Assembly (NCBI GenBank): GCA_027579435.1
Contig: JANBPK010001487.1
Span: forward strand, 16,211-80,210
Length of the DNA: 64,000 bases
Reading direction: 5' to 3'
Origin: Candolleomyces eurysporus
Taxonomy: Eukaryota > Basidiomycota > Agaricomycetes > Agaricales > Psathyrellaceae
The number at the start of each line of letters is the position of its first letter. Position 1 is the first letter of the stretch. Shown one piece after another: positions 11,272-24,398 of this stretch. Below the pieces are notes generated by a model, which did not search any database, was not told the origin of the DNA, and saw only the letters and a list, made by a program, of their open reading frames with translations. A program made the translations under genes and the position numbers.

Positions 11272-14247
11272 GTGTCTATGTCCCACCCCCGCAAACTTCC
11301 CAAATCATTACCACGATCTTGGTGTCCGCGCTGAAGTGCGTATATCTCCGCTAACGCTACTTTCAGCCAGCCGCAGTTCTCATGCTGGCTTGTTTTTCTT
11401 TCCAGGCTGAACTGCACGTTGGGAGGAGCCTCTCGTTTTGACAACTAGCTCTCCAAAGGAGGTTGGCTTATCGCCGACCCCTTAATTAAAGATGACGAAA
11501 CGCTGACCTGTGCCAAAGATGTTCAGGGGGCTGCCAGGACCTTCTTGCTTCTTGCATTTGAACCTTACTAGATCTTGTCATTCTTTTTGACTGGACAGAC
11601 ATATGTCCGTTATCCTACGATAATCAATCGTCATACAGGCCACGCAGACCATGCAGACCTCTCAGCCAGATGTCAGTTCCGATTGGAAAAAAGACGTCGA
11701 TAAGACGGCATGTGGTTTTTTCCGAGGAGGCGTTCCGCATCAAGATTCCGCCGGTGAGGTATCTCCTTACCGTTCTCCTGGAAGAAAGGACTGGCGTTGT
11801 TTGGTCCTGGGACGTATATCCGGTATTTCGGAGACCTCGGATGGTCGCAGAAAAACGCCATTCCGCCGGCACACGTCCTCTTCAAAGAAGCGATGTGAAA
11901 GACGTTTTCTGGTGTGTGCGTCGACGTGTCTTTCTGACGAACGTTCCGCTGAATTTGTTGGCCGTAGGTGCTTCTAAAAATTCAGCCGTCGTCAAAGCTC
12001 GGTTTTTGTTTGAGTCCCGAGGCGTTGTTACAAATACAATGCGTCTAAAACACAGGACCAGGCGACCCTGCGTCTCCAGAACGTCCCGCTCTGCTTTTTC
12101 TCATATGGGGCTTCTCTTACTTCATGGGGATACCTTGTTTAAGCCTTACGGCATCTCGATACGAGCACATTGAAACAACACGACCCGCCTGTTCAACTCA
12201 ACAAAGAATTTTCTTTCTCAAAAATCCAGAATCTTGGCCCAGGATACCTGCCAAGTCTGTCTTTCAGGCGAATTTTGCCAGAAACCCGTACGCTGTACAT
12301 TCTAGGGTTCTTAATCGGATTCGAGTAGATGCCGTAGGCACGAGTGCACTTCTTTCTACTCGTCTATGTCATTTCTGACGCTTGCTCCAGCCATTACTGA
12401 ATATACGACCTCGTGAAACGCGGAGAAGGGTGTAAAGCTCTGTTCATCTTGTTCGGGTTCGGGTTCACTCTCGATTTCGTCTTTATTTGATGAGATTCTG
12501 AAAGGCTGTCCGAGGTGTTGGCTGGCACAATTCAGGCCCTAGTAACAATCTAGGAAATGATCCTTATTCAATCGATTGTGAGCCCGTGAGCGTTTCAGCA
12601 GTGCAACCGGCAAATTTACGAAGGAGCGGTAAGCCTTTCCCTTTGAATGTGCGGCCCCAGCCCGCCTGTTACAATATAAAAATTGAATTGGGTTTCGGGA
12701 GAGCACTTAGATTAGGATCTCAGTGGCCGGTGCATGAGTCTGGAACAACTTGCACACACTCGGCATTGAATATGGCGATAACATCTCGTGGAGCATCGCA
12801 GGATGGCCGTATTCAGCGCAACGGCTAGCTCCTACCTCGGTCCCCTGGAGCGCCACTCCGTTGTTACCCATGACCCGCCCTTAGGTTTGGCCTGGTTGAA
12901 GTTATGTTTATCTACTTAGGACCATGCACGCAACCCCGCCGAAACCGAAGTTTCAAAGCTCCCAGGTTTGCTCTCGGTTACCGTGGTCTTTTGTCGGGTG
13001 CCAGTGTTGTCTGTGAGAGGGGAGCCGCCGGACTGTCACATCAAAATGGGGATATGCTGGGTTACAAACTTGCCTCGATGTCCAGGTGCTCCCCATGCAA
13101 AGCGTTAAGATTCAAAGTGTCTGCGGTGTCTGTTGCAGTTGAATGGCCTCTGGAGTTTGTCCTCAGGCAGCATTTGAAGAACTCGAAAGGTACTCAAAGT
13201 CCCCACCAGCTGACTCAAAGGTTGACCCTGCAGGAACTACCAGACTCTGTATTAGGACAAACGCCAACTTCGAAGCTCAATCGATTCAGACGCATGGCTT
13301 TTCTCGCGTGTTCTTCGCTGATAGAGATAACACTGCTTCCCCAGTACTTTGGCGCCAATATACCCTGGACGCACTCCATCGATATGAATCGCAGCCAAGC
13401 ATGTTGAGAAAATGAAAAAGTCGGCACGGCCGTTCAGTATTATCTTCTGAATGTAACGAAATATCCCTTCTCTCAGAGATATACCTGGTGCGCGGAACCG
13501 TTGCCAAAGGATAGCGGAGCTTGTGAGGACGACGCGCTCCTACTTTGAGCGATGATCTCGATGCTGATCATGAGACTATGCCTGGCTGTATGTAAGACTT
13601 TCTCTTTCTGTATCCGTGTCAAAGGCACCCGGCGGCAGAGGATCAACTTCGATAATAAACGACGTCACCCGACTAAGCATGTCATGGGTTGAGGCCAAGG
13701 ACGGAAGAACGGCGGAAAGCTTGGGTGTCTGAGCGTCTTTCCTCCTCGGACCTTTCTGAATGACGCCTTCGCTGATGTTATCCCAATCAACGATGCCAGA
13801 ATGTGGGATGTCTATTGAAGTTCACGAGGCACAGAGTTTGTTATACTCTGGTCTTGATATGTCGCGATCAATTGGGTGCCGCCGGTTCGGTATCTAAGGC
13901 AAAGACCGAGGAGTTTTGCCTTTCAGCCTTTCTCTCGACTGCCACGATGCAGCTTGGACGAGCGCGGGTAAGATGGCAGATACAATTCAGAATATCTTAC
14001 TGAGTCCGAATCTCTGTAGGGAACAGGAGGCGACTGCGCGAACCCAAGCCCCTGTTGTCGCCCAGACCTCCAGCCATCCTCTGACTCTGAGCGAGACATT
14101 GATCGACTCAATATACAAGCTAGCGCCCTTCTCCTTTTTTGTTGAGACACGAGCTTCACAACTCTCCCTCATCCCAAGCTACTGCGCCGGTCGCACATAC
14201 CAATTCTAAGCGTCACGGGCGGACATTATCAACATTTTGCACTCGAG
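11272..14247. other. Long stretch without a gene I can assign
   Basis: Open frames of 90-167 codons occur (for example plus-strand 11670-12173, 12904-13407 and 13143-13415). None shows a domain, and none links to others through convincing splice sites. The 13143-13415 frame (MASGVCPQAAFEELERYS...) has plausible composition but no recognised relative. The first few hundred bases may hold the rest of the M24 pseudogene. The last part is the upstream region of the membrane-protein gene. Confidence 0.4.
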
Positions 14248-15221
14248 ATGGCAGGAGACATCTCTCGTCGTGATTGGGGGTTTTCATTCACCAGCAGCGC
14301 CATCTCTACACCTTCCGCCGTCGTACCCTACGATGACCGCCCCGTATCCGAAGGCCAGATGATTGCGATCCATATCTACGTCTTCGGAGGTCTAGCCTTC
14401 TTCATCGGCATTGTCGTGTCCGCCTTGCTTTGGTATGGCTATATGATATGTTACCGTAGGAAACTGCGTGATCTGCCCGAAGAGCTTGATTTTGACGCAA
14501 GTCGCCTCTTTTCCTTCTGCGACCCGGGCTAACCGCTCGTTTGCAGGAAGATTTTGTTCTCGCCACCAAAAACCTCCCTAGGCGACCTGGGTTCCGGATA
14601 GAGCCTTACCACGACATTGAAAACTGGGAGAGAGCGTATGAAGAAAATGTAAAACGTCGACACGAGAAGAAGAAGGCGAGAGAAGACCACATTGCCGAGA
14701 CGAGGAAGAGACGAAGAATATCGCAAAGTGCTAAACACCGCGACTCCCAGCGCATCAGCTGGGCCTCGTCCACCGCTACCTTGAAAGCCGACAAGATAGC
14801 TGCCGCCGAAGAAATGTCGGGCCTGCTGAAAGGTCAAGGCAAGGAAAAGACCTCGATGGCATCAACGGGGAATGATCTCTTATCTCGACCGACGAGTGAA
14901 GCCCAACCTAAATCTATTCTCATCAAATCTCAGACCAGTACCCCGAGCGTCCCATCGCAACTAGGTCGGCCGGGAGGTCACGTCGAACCGCCTCGTCCAT
15001 CTTCCGAAACCATCACGCCTATCCCCAAAGCACATACCGGCCTTCCTCGAAATCAGGTCCATATCGAACCTAACGCGAACATCGGCCAAGAAATGATCGC
15101 TACGACAGGTCCAGATGAAGCCGAAAGTTGGTCGGGTCCCAAGTGTACCTGCGGCGCCGCACTGGATGATATCGACGCCCTCATCCAAAAGGCCATGTGC
15201 GAGGTCCATCGGTTCCATTAA
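14248..15221 (+). CDS. Single-pass membrane protein of unknown function
   Basis: Two exons, 14248-14496 and 14547-15221, give 307 residues. The 50-nt intron is GC-AG (GCAAGT...GCAG), and splicing joins EELDFD to EDFVLATK in frame. The protein has a short N-terminal part, one strong membrane segment (about residues 38-66, IAIHIYVFGGLAFFIGIVV onward), then a basic juxtamembrane patch (YRRKLR). A charged stretch (RRHEKKKARE, RKRRR) follows, then a long Ser/Thr/Pro-rich, probably disordered region. The C-terminus has CTCGAALDDIDALIQKA, where two close cysteines might bind a metal or partner. No signal peptide is evident. I do not recognise the family. The start is the first ATG, and the frame stays open to the TAA. 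Confidence 0.65.
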
Positions 15222-16264
15222 TTTTCCACCGCCTCAGGTCGTACCTCGGGGAGCCGCAGAGCATCGTCGGTGAGCGTGATGGACAATCGCTTTGTGTTTC
15301 CCATTTTCTGACTACTTTCTTGCGCAGTCATCAAGAAAGTCGCAGGCGACGATCAAATACTAACGAGATTGGAAAAGGCTGGATCCCACACTACCCACTC
15401 TAAGGAATTCAAAAATGTGATTGAAACTGTTATACACGATGTGATGCATTATCTTTTCCAAGTTGCGATACAACAGGCCCACTCTTTCAGCGCCTTCCAG
15501 CGCTTCAAGGACTTTACCAACTCTTACGAACTTCGCGGGAACGATGATATAGATCCATGTCAAAGGACACAAGACATGTGCCGTCATCGCAATATCATCG
15601 AGCGCCCTCAAAGGAAAAAAATCAGAAGTTTCTCCGTATATACACACGTCTGAACTCTCGAGGACAGTCGGGTGAACTGAAAAACTGTCTGCCTAAACAC
15701 AGCTAAAGACATCCCCTCGGTCGTTAGACGATCCGTTGTAAGCGCGGAACCTGTAACACGACCCTGCGTGGGGTAGGCTTCTACCAGATCAGCCTGACAT
15801 CGACGCGGGGTAGGGCAACCTGAGATTCCCCCTGGCTAAATCCCAGTGGAAATCCCGAAGTCATAGGTTTACTGAATGTTGAATTGGGATCGTCTAGATC
15901 TTGCACCTGTGAACAGGTCTTAATATGATGACATTCGACGACAATCAGTTCCGCGGCATACGCAATTATTATCGCAAGGCGGGCGCAGGGTGGGCATTGT
16001 CTTCTGAGCATGCCGCGGCCAAAGTCCCGTAGGCACGGTAGCAGAAAAAGGTGGCCCCGTAGGCACCGCGGCAAGTGTTGAGGGATTCTCACAAGTTTGA
16101 CAAATGAATAACTGGGAATAAGACGGAATATATTGTCAGAAGACGAGAAACAAACAACATAAGGTGAGACATGATGAAAAGTACGGCAATAGAGATTGGT
16201 CGACAGAGATTGGTCAATAGAGATACGTTGCCAGGTATCTAGCATTTGAGTACGGGATGCCCTA
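15222..16264. other. Spacer between convergent genes
   Basis: This lies between the 3' ends of the membrane-protein gene and the permease. Frames of about 95 codons overlap on both strands near 15360-15653 without a recognisable domain, and I do not call a gene. Much of the rest should be 3' untranslated sequence. Confidence 0.4.
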
Positions 16265-18711
16265 CTAGTTCTGCGCGATAGGAGCTTGGTCTGCCGATTG
16301 TCCACTTTGGGGAGGCTCAGTGTTGGCACTCTCGAAAGCCTGAACAACCTGCTCGCGGCGAAGCCACTTGTCTTCGGGGGTAAAATACCAACTGAGGATG
16401 CCAAAGATGGTCGCGGCACTGAATATCACGCAGGCCTGTCGATGAATTAGTGAACAGAGGCAACGGCGCACGGTGGGGAATAGAACGTACAAAGTTGAAA
16501 GTCTCGGGAGTCACGGGGAAGAAGAAGGGCGACAGCATAACCTGTGGCAGCGGTAAGCAACCTACGGCACGTGTGGTTGTAACGTTACTCACTGCAACAA
16601 TCAGACCGCACCAAACAACGACAAGAGCGTACAAAACCCTCCTGTACTTGCCGAGGAAGAAGTGAGAAGATTGGAAGTTGTCGGGCGTGCAGGTCAAACG
16701 AAGAAGGCCGATTAACCCGTAGGCAGCGATAGTTGGTACGCCACCAGCAGAGACCAAGGAATAGAAAGCCACCTGACTGGGTAGGATGGAGCAGAGGAGG
16801 ATAGCACCGAAGATGTACATGACCGTCACAGCGTTCCTGGGCTGTCCCTGGTGATCGACCTGGCCAATCCAATGAGACATGGGTAGTACTCCATCACGGG
16901 CAACGGCAAAGATGAGTCTTGATGCAGCGACTATGGCAACACTCGTGTTCTGAAGGCAAATCAGGAGGCAGTTTGGTTTTGAATGTAAGGTAAAACGTAC
17001 CAGGATAAGACCAAGGATGGCAAGAACAGTCATGAAGATGCTCGGGCCTCGACCCAAGGCAAGCGCGTACAACTGAACGAAAGGTTGCGGCGCATTAAGG
17101 GAGAATAGGGTGTCGAGGTCGGGGGTGCAGAACAGGAATAAGATGGTGGTAGCGAACCCCAGGGTACCCGTAGCGACGACGCTGGATAGGATCCCTTTAC
17201 CAGCAACAACTCTACACTCGAATATGAATATCTACGTCAAAGCCAAGCCGGGCGATTTGCTTACCTTGCGTTCTTTGTTTCTTCGGCGATATGACCGGAT
17301 GCGTCGAACCCGGTAAGAGTGCCTGCGGTGAAAAGGCTAAATGGGGAGTGTTAACTGCAGGGAGATCGGTGAAAAAATTAGACACATACAAGGATAAGAT
17401 CCAATTCCAACCTGGTGCAGCACCGGTTCCATTATCTTGAGCGCGCAAACTTAGCTTGTAATAGAGTCAGATACGGAGAGGATAACGTACAGGTTTGAGT
17501 GAATACATCCTTCGCAGACCGGATACCATAGGTCCTGGAAGCACCGATAGGCAGCCAGATCATGCACAGCAACATGTCCACGATCATCAACACCATGGAG
17601 GCCCGGAATATAAAGGAATAGACTCGAGGCGGCAAACGGTTGATAGCAATAACGACGACGAGAAGTACTTCAGCTATCGCCCAAATCAAGGCTCGCCATT
17701 TAACATTGTCGTTACCAATTCCACCTGGGAACTCTACTTCCCAGACCGCGAGCTGAGAGACGATATAGTTGGCTGTAGTCTGAAGGCCGCATGGTTAAAA
17801 TTTTGGCACAGGAGCAAGCTGAAGCAGCTGACCTGACAGTTTCCGGCGGCAAAAGTCATCCATGCCGTACACGACCACCACGCAACAATGAAACCGACAA
17901 AACGGGCGTATTTCGGACCGGCGCTCTCTGCAGCCCATATGTAGATGGAACCACTCAGAGGTAGGGCAGAGCATATCTCAGCCAGAACCGCCGCAGTGAT
18001 CAACATGAAGAAGATGGTGACGATATACGACGACCTTGACAAAGAGTCAACAAATGCAGTCGACCAACGGGATGGAGCTGAACGAACCAGATAGCAGCGG
18101 GACCTCCTGCGAGTAGTCCAAGGAAAAGACCGGTCCTATCAAAGAGGATCAGTAACTCGACTGGTGCTGTGCCAAAACCAACCCACCTCACACCGCCAAT
18201 GAAATTGATAGCGCAGAAACTGGCGGCGAAGCTTTCGACGATATTCCAAGTGCGGTGCAATTGCTGTGGATCGAAGGCATGGGTAAGCACACTTGAACGT
18301 AGAAAATAGCCTTACCTGTTTGTACCCGAGGCTCCTCTAAGTGAGTTGAACATAAAATACGCGTTAGACATTCCAACAAACACAGGAAAAGAATGATAGA
18401 GGAAACGATAACACTGGGGAGGCTTCCCTACGCAGGTCTCAACGCTGTTCAGGTTCAAGCGGTATTATCTCAATCTTGTCTTGCTACCCTCACCCACTTT
18501 TACATAGGTAAGGACGCAAGGTCAAGATACCCGCAGCCGTTCCGAGTGTATCATAAGAACGTTACCAGACTGGCGAAACCCATTGCATAGAGATAGTGCA
18601 CCCAGGGCTTCGCAGCTCAGGCATTACCAGCTGAAGTTCATCTCGGTCGATAGACTGGTCATCTTGACTGTCTTCGACGTCAACCTTCGTAGCCGTATTA
18701 TCGATAGACAT
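16265..18711 (-). CDS. Amino-acid/GABA permease (APC superfamily)
   Basis: This is a plasma-membrane or organellar transporter of the amino acid/choline/GABA permease group (UGA4-like), about 530 residues with around 12 membrane segments. Recognisable blocks include IGGVRTGLFLGLLAGGPAAIW, the very conserved AEICSALPLSGSIYIWAAE, AWWSCTAWMTFAAGNCQ, GFDASGHIAEETKNAR, and a C-terminal FTPEDKWLRR before a hydrophilic tail ending in APIAQN. Splicing restores every block in frame. Exon 1 (18628-18711) is followed by an unusually long 291-nt first intron and a 21-nt exon (18316-18336, RSLGYKQ). The start ATG lies 57 bp after a TATAAATA box. The exact substrate cannot be read from sequence. The gene lies 116 bp downstream of the eIF5B stop on the same strand. 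Confidence 0.9.
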
Positions 18712-18767
18712 GTGGAGGGAGAGGTGTCAAGGAGAGGAGCGAAAAATGACATTTGTTGGACCGACTA

Positions 18768-18775
18768 TATTTATA
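18768..18775 (-). promoter_or_regulatory. TATA-like box of the permease gene
   Basis: TATAAATA on the minus strand ends 56 bases upstream of the permease ATG, inside the 116-bp gap after eIF5B. A CT-rich stretch follows it, as is common in fungal promoters. It is assigned from position and sequence only. Confidence 0.5.
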
Positions 18776-18827
18776 CGGTAGATTACTAATCCTAAGGCAC
18801 ATCACTCAACCCATGTGCCTTGACTGA

Positions 18828-21800
18828 TCAGGGAATACCAAACCGCTAAGGAAAGGTCAGAATTGGGCTTGGCTGAAAAAAAAAGGAAAGGCATAACGTA
18901 CTGGCTTCAAAGCTTTGATAAGAAGCCAGTCTTCGTTAGTAGCTTCATGCCTGAAGTTGGTCTATGAAAAGTGTGGGAAGTCTGCTTGGGTGAAGAGAGG
19001 GACTGCACGAACCTTCAAAACATCGATACTCTGTCGACTGATATGACTGAGGACTTCGTCCTTATCATCAAAGTGGCGTCCAAACATCTTTGCCGATTGG
19101 TAGACGGCATGCTCTATCTTGACGGCAACGCCACCTCCTGCTTGTGATTTCTTCACCACCTATTCATTAGAGTTGAATGAGCTATCGGGCGGAGCATGTG
19201 GCAAATTTCGAAAGGACAAACATCTTGTGTTTTGTGATTGATCTCCAAAGAAGTGCTAATTGGAGTGTCAGCTGAGAATTCCAAAATCAATGACGACGTG
19301 ACTGGACGTACATCTTCCCAAGGTCAATGACAGTCTTGGCTCCTGTTGTTGGGTCCACTTTCACGACAGCAAGAGGAGTTCCAACTCGCAAGGTACCTTC
19401 GAGAATATCGACACCAACGATGATGGGGTCACGTTTACAGAATGCAGCAATGATCTTCAAGCGACATGGCCATACGGCTGAAGGAGCAGCATCTCTACGC
19501 TTGGCTTCGGTAATCTCTTCGTTGTATGCCTTGAACGCGTCGAAGAGATGGTAAATGATATCGGCTAAACACAGATCTCAGTGACTGCACCGGAGCAAGG
19601 ATCAAAAACTATACCTTTGAACAATCGGATACCCATCTCCTCTGCCAATCGTTCTGCTTCCTTATCAACTGTAACGTCGAAGCAGAGAATGCAGGCCAAT
19701 TCTTTTGCCTTCTCCAACATCGTACCAGCACGCATGACATCGCGCTTGTACACAGGGCCAATGTTGATTCCAGAAACGGGAATCTTACTCGACTTGAGGA
19801 AATCCAGAAGAGCTTCAAGCGAACCCAAAGTTGAAGCCTGAACACAAACACCACGACCCGACTTATCGATACTGTTGAGCAACGTTGTAAGATCGGACAT
19901 GACCTCGTCTTTGAGGTCATCTTCATCGTCGTCGGGGCCAACGACAAGAAGACGAGAACCAGCAATGGCCTTTTCCAAGTCTGGAGCGGCGATCTTCACT
20001 CCCAACGCGGCCTTGACTTCTTTATGATGCACATATGCGGACTAACGGCGAAACGATCAGGTACCACCACCGAACCAGGAACCCAAGAAATACTTGCCTT
20101 GATTCTGAGTTCTCGAAGAGGCTGTGGCGTCAATAAAGCCCGGACTTGGGTGACAATCGGACCGTTTAGACCGCAGACCACGATCCTCTCTCCTTCGCGC
20201 AAGATACCGTTCGAAAGAACAACATCAATGGTGGTACCAAGACCTTCGATGACCTTGACTTCGAGAACGGTACACTCCAGCTCGGAAAGATACATGAGCC
20301 GGTCGCTCATGCGTTGCTGGGTCAAGTTGACGAGCAACATGATCATGTCGGGCACACCTTCGCCAGTGATAGCAGACGTGGGCACGAGTGAGACGTTCCT
20401 TGCAAAGTTCTTGTTCTCGTAGTAAAGGACGGCGTTCAAACCTTCTTCAGCGAAAGCCAAAATGGTTTTAGAGACACGGTCTTCGAATTCGCGTTGGACA
20501 CTGCGGGATTGCTTGGCTAGCGAGTCGCGGAACGCGTTGTCTGGGGTGGCTTGCCAGCCATAGATACGATCGATCTGAGGAAGAACGTCAAAATTCAGCA
20601 AAATCATGGGTTTGACAGCAAGAAGAAGGCCTACCTTGTTCAATGCAACAATAAACGGCGTCTTCTTGTCTCTGAGCAACCTCAGCGACTCTAGCGTCTG
20701 AGCCTCCAAGCCGTGCATGATATCAACGACAAGAATAGCAATGTTACACAGAGAACTTCCTCGAGTACGCAGGTTACTGAAAGACTCGTGTCCAGGTGTG
20801 TCAATAACAAGCAAGCCTGGAATCTTGTATTCCTGCGTGTTTTCCTGAAACCGGGAATCAGCACTTCGGAGGATAAGATAAGAGAAGAAAGCGATCGATA
20901 TACTTGGTTCATCACCGCCGTCTTCGTCTTGATAGCTTCGACAGGGAAGTAGGTCGCACCGATCTGTTGGGTGATCCCACCGGCTTCGCCCTCTTGAACA
21001 TTGGTTTGACGGATCTATGTCGAGGGAAGGTAAGCTTCAAGGGACATGAGGGAGAAACGGCCTCTCCCACCTTATCCAACAGTTTAGTCTTTCCTGTATC
21101 GACATGTCCCAAGATACAGCAAATGGGGCTACGAAGGTCGTCTTTGCTGCGAGCGGCCATCGCTTCTTCGTGAGCTTTCGCTCTCCGAGCTGCAGCCTCA
21201 GCCTTTTTCTTAGCTGCTAACTGCTGAGCCTTTGAGAGTTCTTCATCTGAAGAATCTGAATCCTCGTCCGAGTCATCCGAATCGCTTTCGGATGAGTCTG
21301 ACTCGGACGACGATTCCGACGAAGATTCTGACGGTGGTGCAGCCTTTTTGCCGGGGGCAGGTTTGCCTTTGCTTTCCGGAGCGGGTGCTGCTTTCTTAGC
21401 TTCAGGTGCTGCACAAGGTGTTCAAGTCAAAGTTCGGCACATGGTGTGATGGGAAGACTGACCTTTGCCTGCCGGCTTCTTGGCTGGAGGCGCCGCCTTT
21501 GGCGTAGGCGCTGGCTTACCCTCCTTCTTACCCTCCTTCTTTACCTCCTTCTTTGCCTCCTCATCGCTCGAGGCATCCCAGTCGTCCTTAACTGCGGATG
21601 CAGCGGGTTTGGCCTCCGGCTCTCCCTCACTACTATTCTCCCAATCAGATTTGGCAGCCGCTTCTTCCTTTGCAGGCTCAGCAGGTACAGGTTCAGGTGG
21701 TTGGGTAGGCGTAACCTCCGGCGATCGAGGTCTTGATTCCGGAGCAGGTGAGGCATCTTTCGTGTTGGGACCTTTCTTCTTACGGTTTCCATAGACGACC

Positions 21801-23285
21801 TTCTTGGCAGCCGGCGGTGCACTCCCCGAGGCTTGTTGTAAACCCTCGATTTGCACACCAGAAGCTAAAAGAGCCTGTTTGCGTATTTCAGCCATTTGTC
21901 GCTCCTCCTTCTGTTTCTTCGTGAGAAGCTTGCCCTCCTTCTTCAGCTGTTCTTTCTTTGCCTAGAGTTTATTGTGAGTACGGGATCCGAAGGATGGAGT
22001 GCACGACAACTTACTTTCTCTTTCTCCTTCTTCCGCTGCTTTTCTTCCTCTTTCTTCCTCTTTTCTTCCTCAATTTGTCTTTCCTCCTCCTCGATCCGCA
22101 ATCTCTCTTCTTCCTCCCGACGTTTGGCCTCTTCCTCTAAACGCTTCTTCTCCTCCATCATAGCCCTCAGGGCACCGATGCCGCCTTTGGCAGGCTTTTT
22201 GGATGAAGCCGCTGGTGCAGGGGCAGGGGCAGGCTCTTCATCTTTCTTGCCTTTCTTCTTCTTCTTTTTCTTAGAATCAGACTTTCCTGGCGCAGCTTCA
22301 TCTCCGTCTTCATCATTCTCATTCGATGGTTGTGGCTCTGGAGCTGAGGCTGGGGCTGGAGCAGGTGCAGGCGCAGATTCTGTATCTCCTGCAGCGGCGG
22401 CTTTCTTCGCAGCTGCCTGAGCTTTCTTCTTCGCCTGAAGTACAATATGATCAGCTATAGTTGGCTTTGCTCTGTTGAGCCGTACCGTACCTTTTCCTTC
22501 TCCTTTTTCAGCTTTTCCTTCTCCTTCTTCGAGAGAACTTTCGGTCCAGCGTCTGCCTCGTCCGCATCGCCGTCGGCGTCAGGCTCTGCCTGTGGCTGAG
22601 GAGTTGCAGCTCTTTGCGGAGTGGCAATAGGGGTTTCTAGAATAGATGATCAAAAAGTTAATGAAAAATGGAGGTGCCATGAAATCGGGCGGCGGACCTT
22701 TAGCAGCTTCAGGCTCCTCATCGTCATCTACAGCATTGGATTTCTTCTTTCCCTTCTTATCCTTCTTCTTTTTGTCCTTCACGGGACCCCACTCCTCGTC
22801 AGCCAATTCCTCTGCCGTCATCTGGACTGGACCCTTGTCAGCTGGAGCAGCCCCAGCCTCAGCGATCTCGTCGTCCTCATCTTCCTGTACGGCCTTGTTT
22901 TTCTTCTTTTTGTCCTTCTTTTTGCTGCTGGACGCCTTGATGGCAGACTGGAGGAATAAATCAGACTTTGGAGAACATTAATTAAAACATAGAGACGGAC
23001 CATCAGTCCCCCGAAATCTTCGTTCTCATCTGGGATTTCTGGCCCCCCATCGTCGGCCAAGGCTGCAAACGCAGAGAAACCAGCCTTCGGCTTTGGCGCA
23101 GAGCTGTCGTTATCCGACTCTTCTCCCTGTTGTTGGGCAGCGGGAGCGGGGGCGACTGCCTCCCCAGCATTTGCCCTGCGAGATCGGTGTCAATCAGCCG
23201 GAGAATTTGAGTGATCAAGCTGGCCGCACCAGTAGTCGTCGTCGCCGCCTTTCTTACCCTTCTTTCCCTTGTTCTTTGGGGGCAT
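18828..23285 (-). CDS. FUN12: Translation initiation factor eIF5B (IF2 family GTPase)
   Basis: This cytoplasmic GTPase joins the ribosomal subunits at the end of initiation. It has about 1,200 residues. The N-terminal half is a long, highly charged, Lys/Glu-rich region starting [14 protein letters not shown]. The G domain follows with [13 protein letters not shown] (G1), [10 protein letters not shown] (G2), DTPGHE (G3) and NKID (G4, rejoined across an intron). Domain II and III signatures come next ([44 protein letters not shown]). The C-terminal domain includes SRQSIDVLK and an end near LKP-RFGIP after a 55-nt last intron. About 14 introns are present, and the one at 20042-20097 is GC-AG. 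The stop is at 18828-18830. All G motifs are intact, so the gene should be functional. The start is the first ATG, with the conserved MPPK opening. Confidence 0.93.
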
Positions 23286-23432
23286 TTCGAGTGCTGTGTG
23301 TGGTGCTAAGGAAAGATAAAGGTGTAAATTGCAGTCCAAGTCCGGCAAATTGATGAGTGGGCGCGTGCGCCTGACTCTCGCTGAGTCCAGCGCCGGACCC
23401 GTGAACGATCATTTCTTTCGACCACCACAACC
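23286..23432. promoter_or_regulatory. Shared divergent promoter of eIF5B and ARL2
   Basis: Only 147 bp separate the two start codons, which point away from each other. Both 5' untranslated regions and any shared control elements must lie here or within the first exons. No TATA box is obvious. Confidence 0.6.
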
Positions 23433-24398
23433 ATGGGTCTCCTCTCCATCATACGCAAGAATAGGCAGAAGGAGCGCGAAATGAGGATCTTATTCCTGTA
23501 AGTGCCACCGCCAGCGGATGATCTCCATGATTTGCCCTTCAACGGCCAACAGCGGGCTCGACAATGCTGGAAAGACGACGATTCTCAAGAAGCTCAACAA
23601 CGAAGATATATCCGGGATTAGCCCCACCCTTGGATTCAACATCAAGACGTTCGTCCACGGAAAGTAGGTGCTTTGGGCACTGGATTGCCCGGAACAACTC
23701 ATGATCGTACCCGTGGCAGGTATACTTTGAACATTTGTAGGCATTCCATCAATGATTGTCGTCCGTTGCGTTAATTTTACGTCCCAGGGGATGTCGGTGG
23801 CCAGAGGACCCTCCGGCCGTACTGGCGAAACTACTTTGAGCAGACAGACGCGCTGGTTTGGGTCGTCGATTCTAGCGACAGAATGAGAATGCAAGACTGC
23901 AAGGAAGAGCTCCACAGTCTGCTGACAGAAGACGTGAGTCGGACCAACTGCCTCCGTTTCCAGCGCGGACCTCAACGGTTCTTGACATACGCCCATACAC
24001 ACCCATATTCTCTTCCCCGTTATCTCCTCGCGCTTTCCAATTCCACAGCGTCTCGCTGGTGCTTCCCTTATGATCTTCGCCAACAAGCAGGATTTACCTG
24101 GATCAATGACCGAGGCGCAAATTCAAGAGGTGAGTCCTTGGCCCGCTGGCCACTTGTAAGAATGGGGACTCTTTGGGTGGTATATAAAGCTCATTCGATG
24201 CTATTGGTTTAACAGGCCCTCGACCTTCCTTCTGTCAAATCTCACAACTGGACTATCTGGCCGTGCAGCGCTGTGACTGGAGAGAACCTTGTCTCCGGCC
24301 TGGATTGGGTAGTCAATGACGCTGCCAATCGCCTGTACTACAGTTCCACTGTCGTGAACACTCCCACCTCTTCAGATCCCACCGCGCAACCACTCTAA
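23433..24398 (+). CDS. ARL2: ADP-ribosylation factor-like protein 2 (ARL2)
   Basis: This small GTPase acts with tubulin-folding cofactors to supply tubulin dimers; the yeast counterpart is CIN4. The spliced protein is about 200 residues and starts [23 protein letters not shown]. It shows [14 protein letters not shown] (P-loop), [10 protein letters not shown] (switch I), [18 protein letters not shown] (switch II), FANKQDLPG (NKxD) and CSAVTGENL. Five introns were placed, each restoring the frame. The C-terminus is slightly longer than in animal ARL2, with an extra Ser/Thr-rich tail ([12 protein letters not shown]). The gene is head to head with eIF5B. Motif-by-motif agreement with ARL2, rather than with ARL3 or ARF, makes the call firm. 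Confidence 0.93.

Noticed and set aside
11670..12173. 167-codon plus-strand frame in the gene-poor stretch
   Set aside because: No domain, no supporting splice sites, and overlapping frames of similar length on both strands.
21465..22420. Plus-strand Ser/Phe/Ala-rich open frames
   Set aside because: They mirror the Lys/Glu-rich eIF5B N-terminus on the other strand, a common artefact of purine-rich coding sequence.
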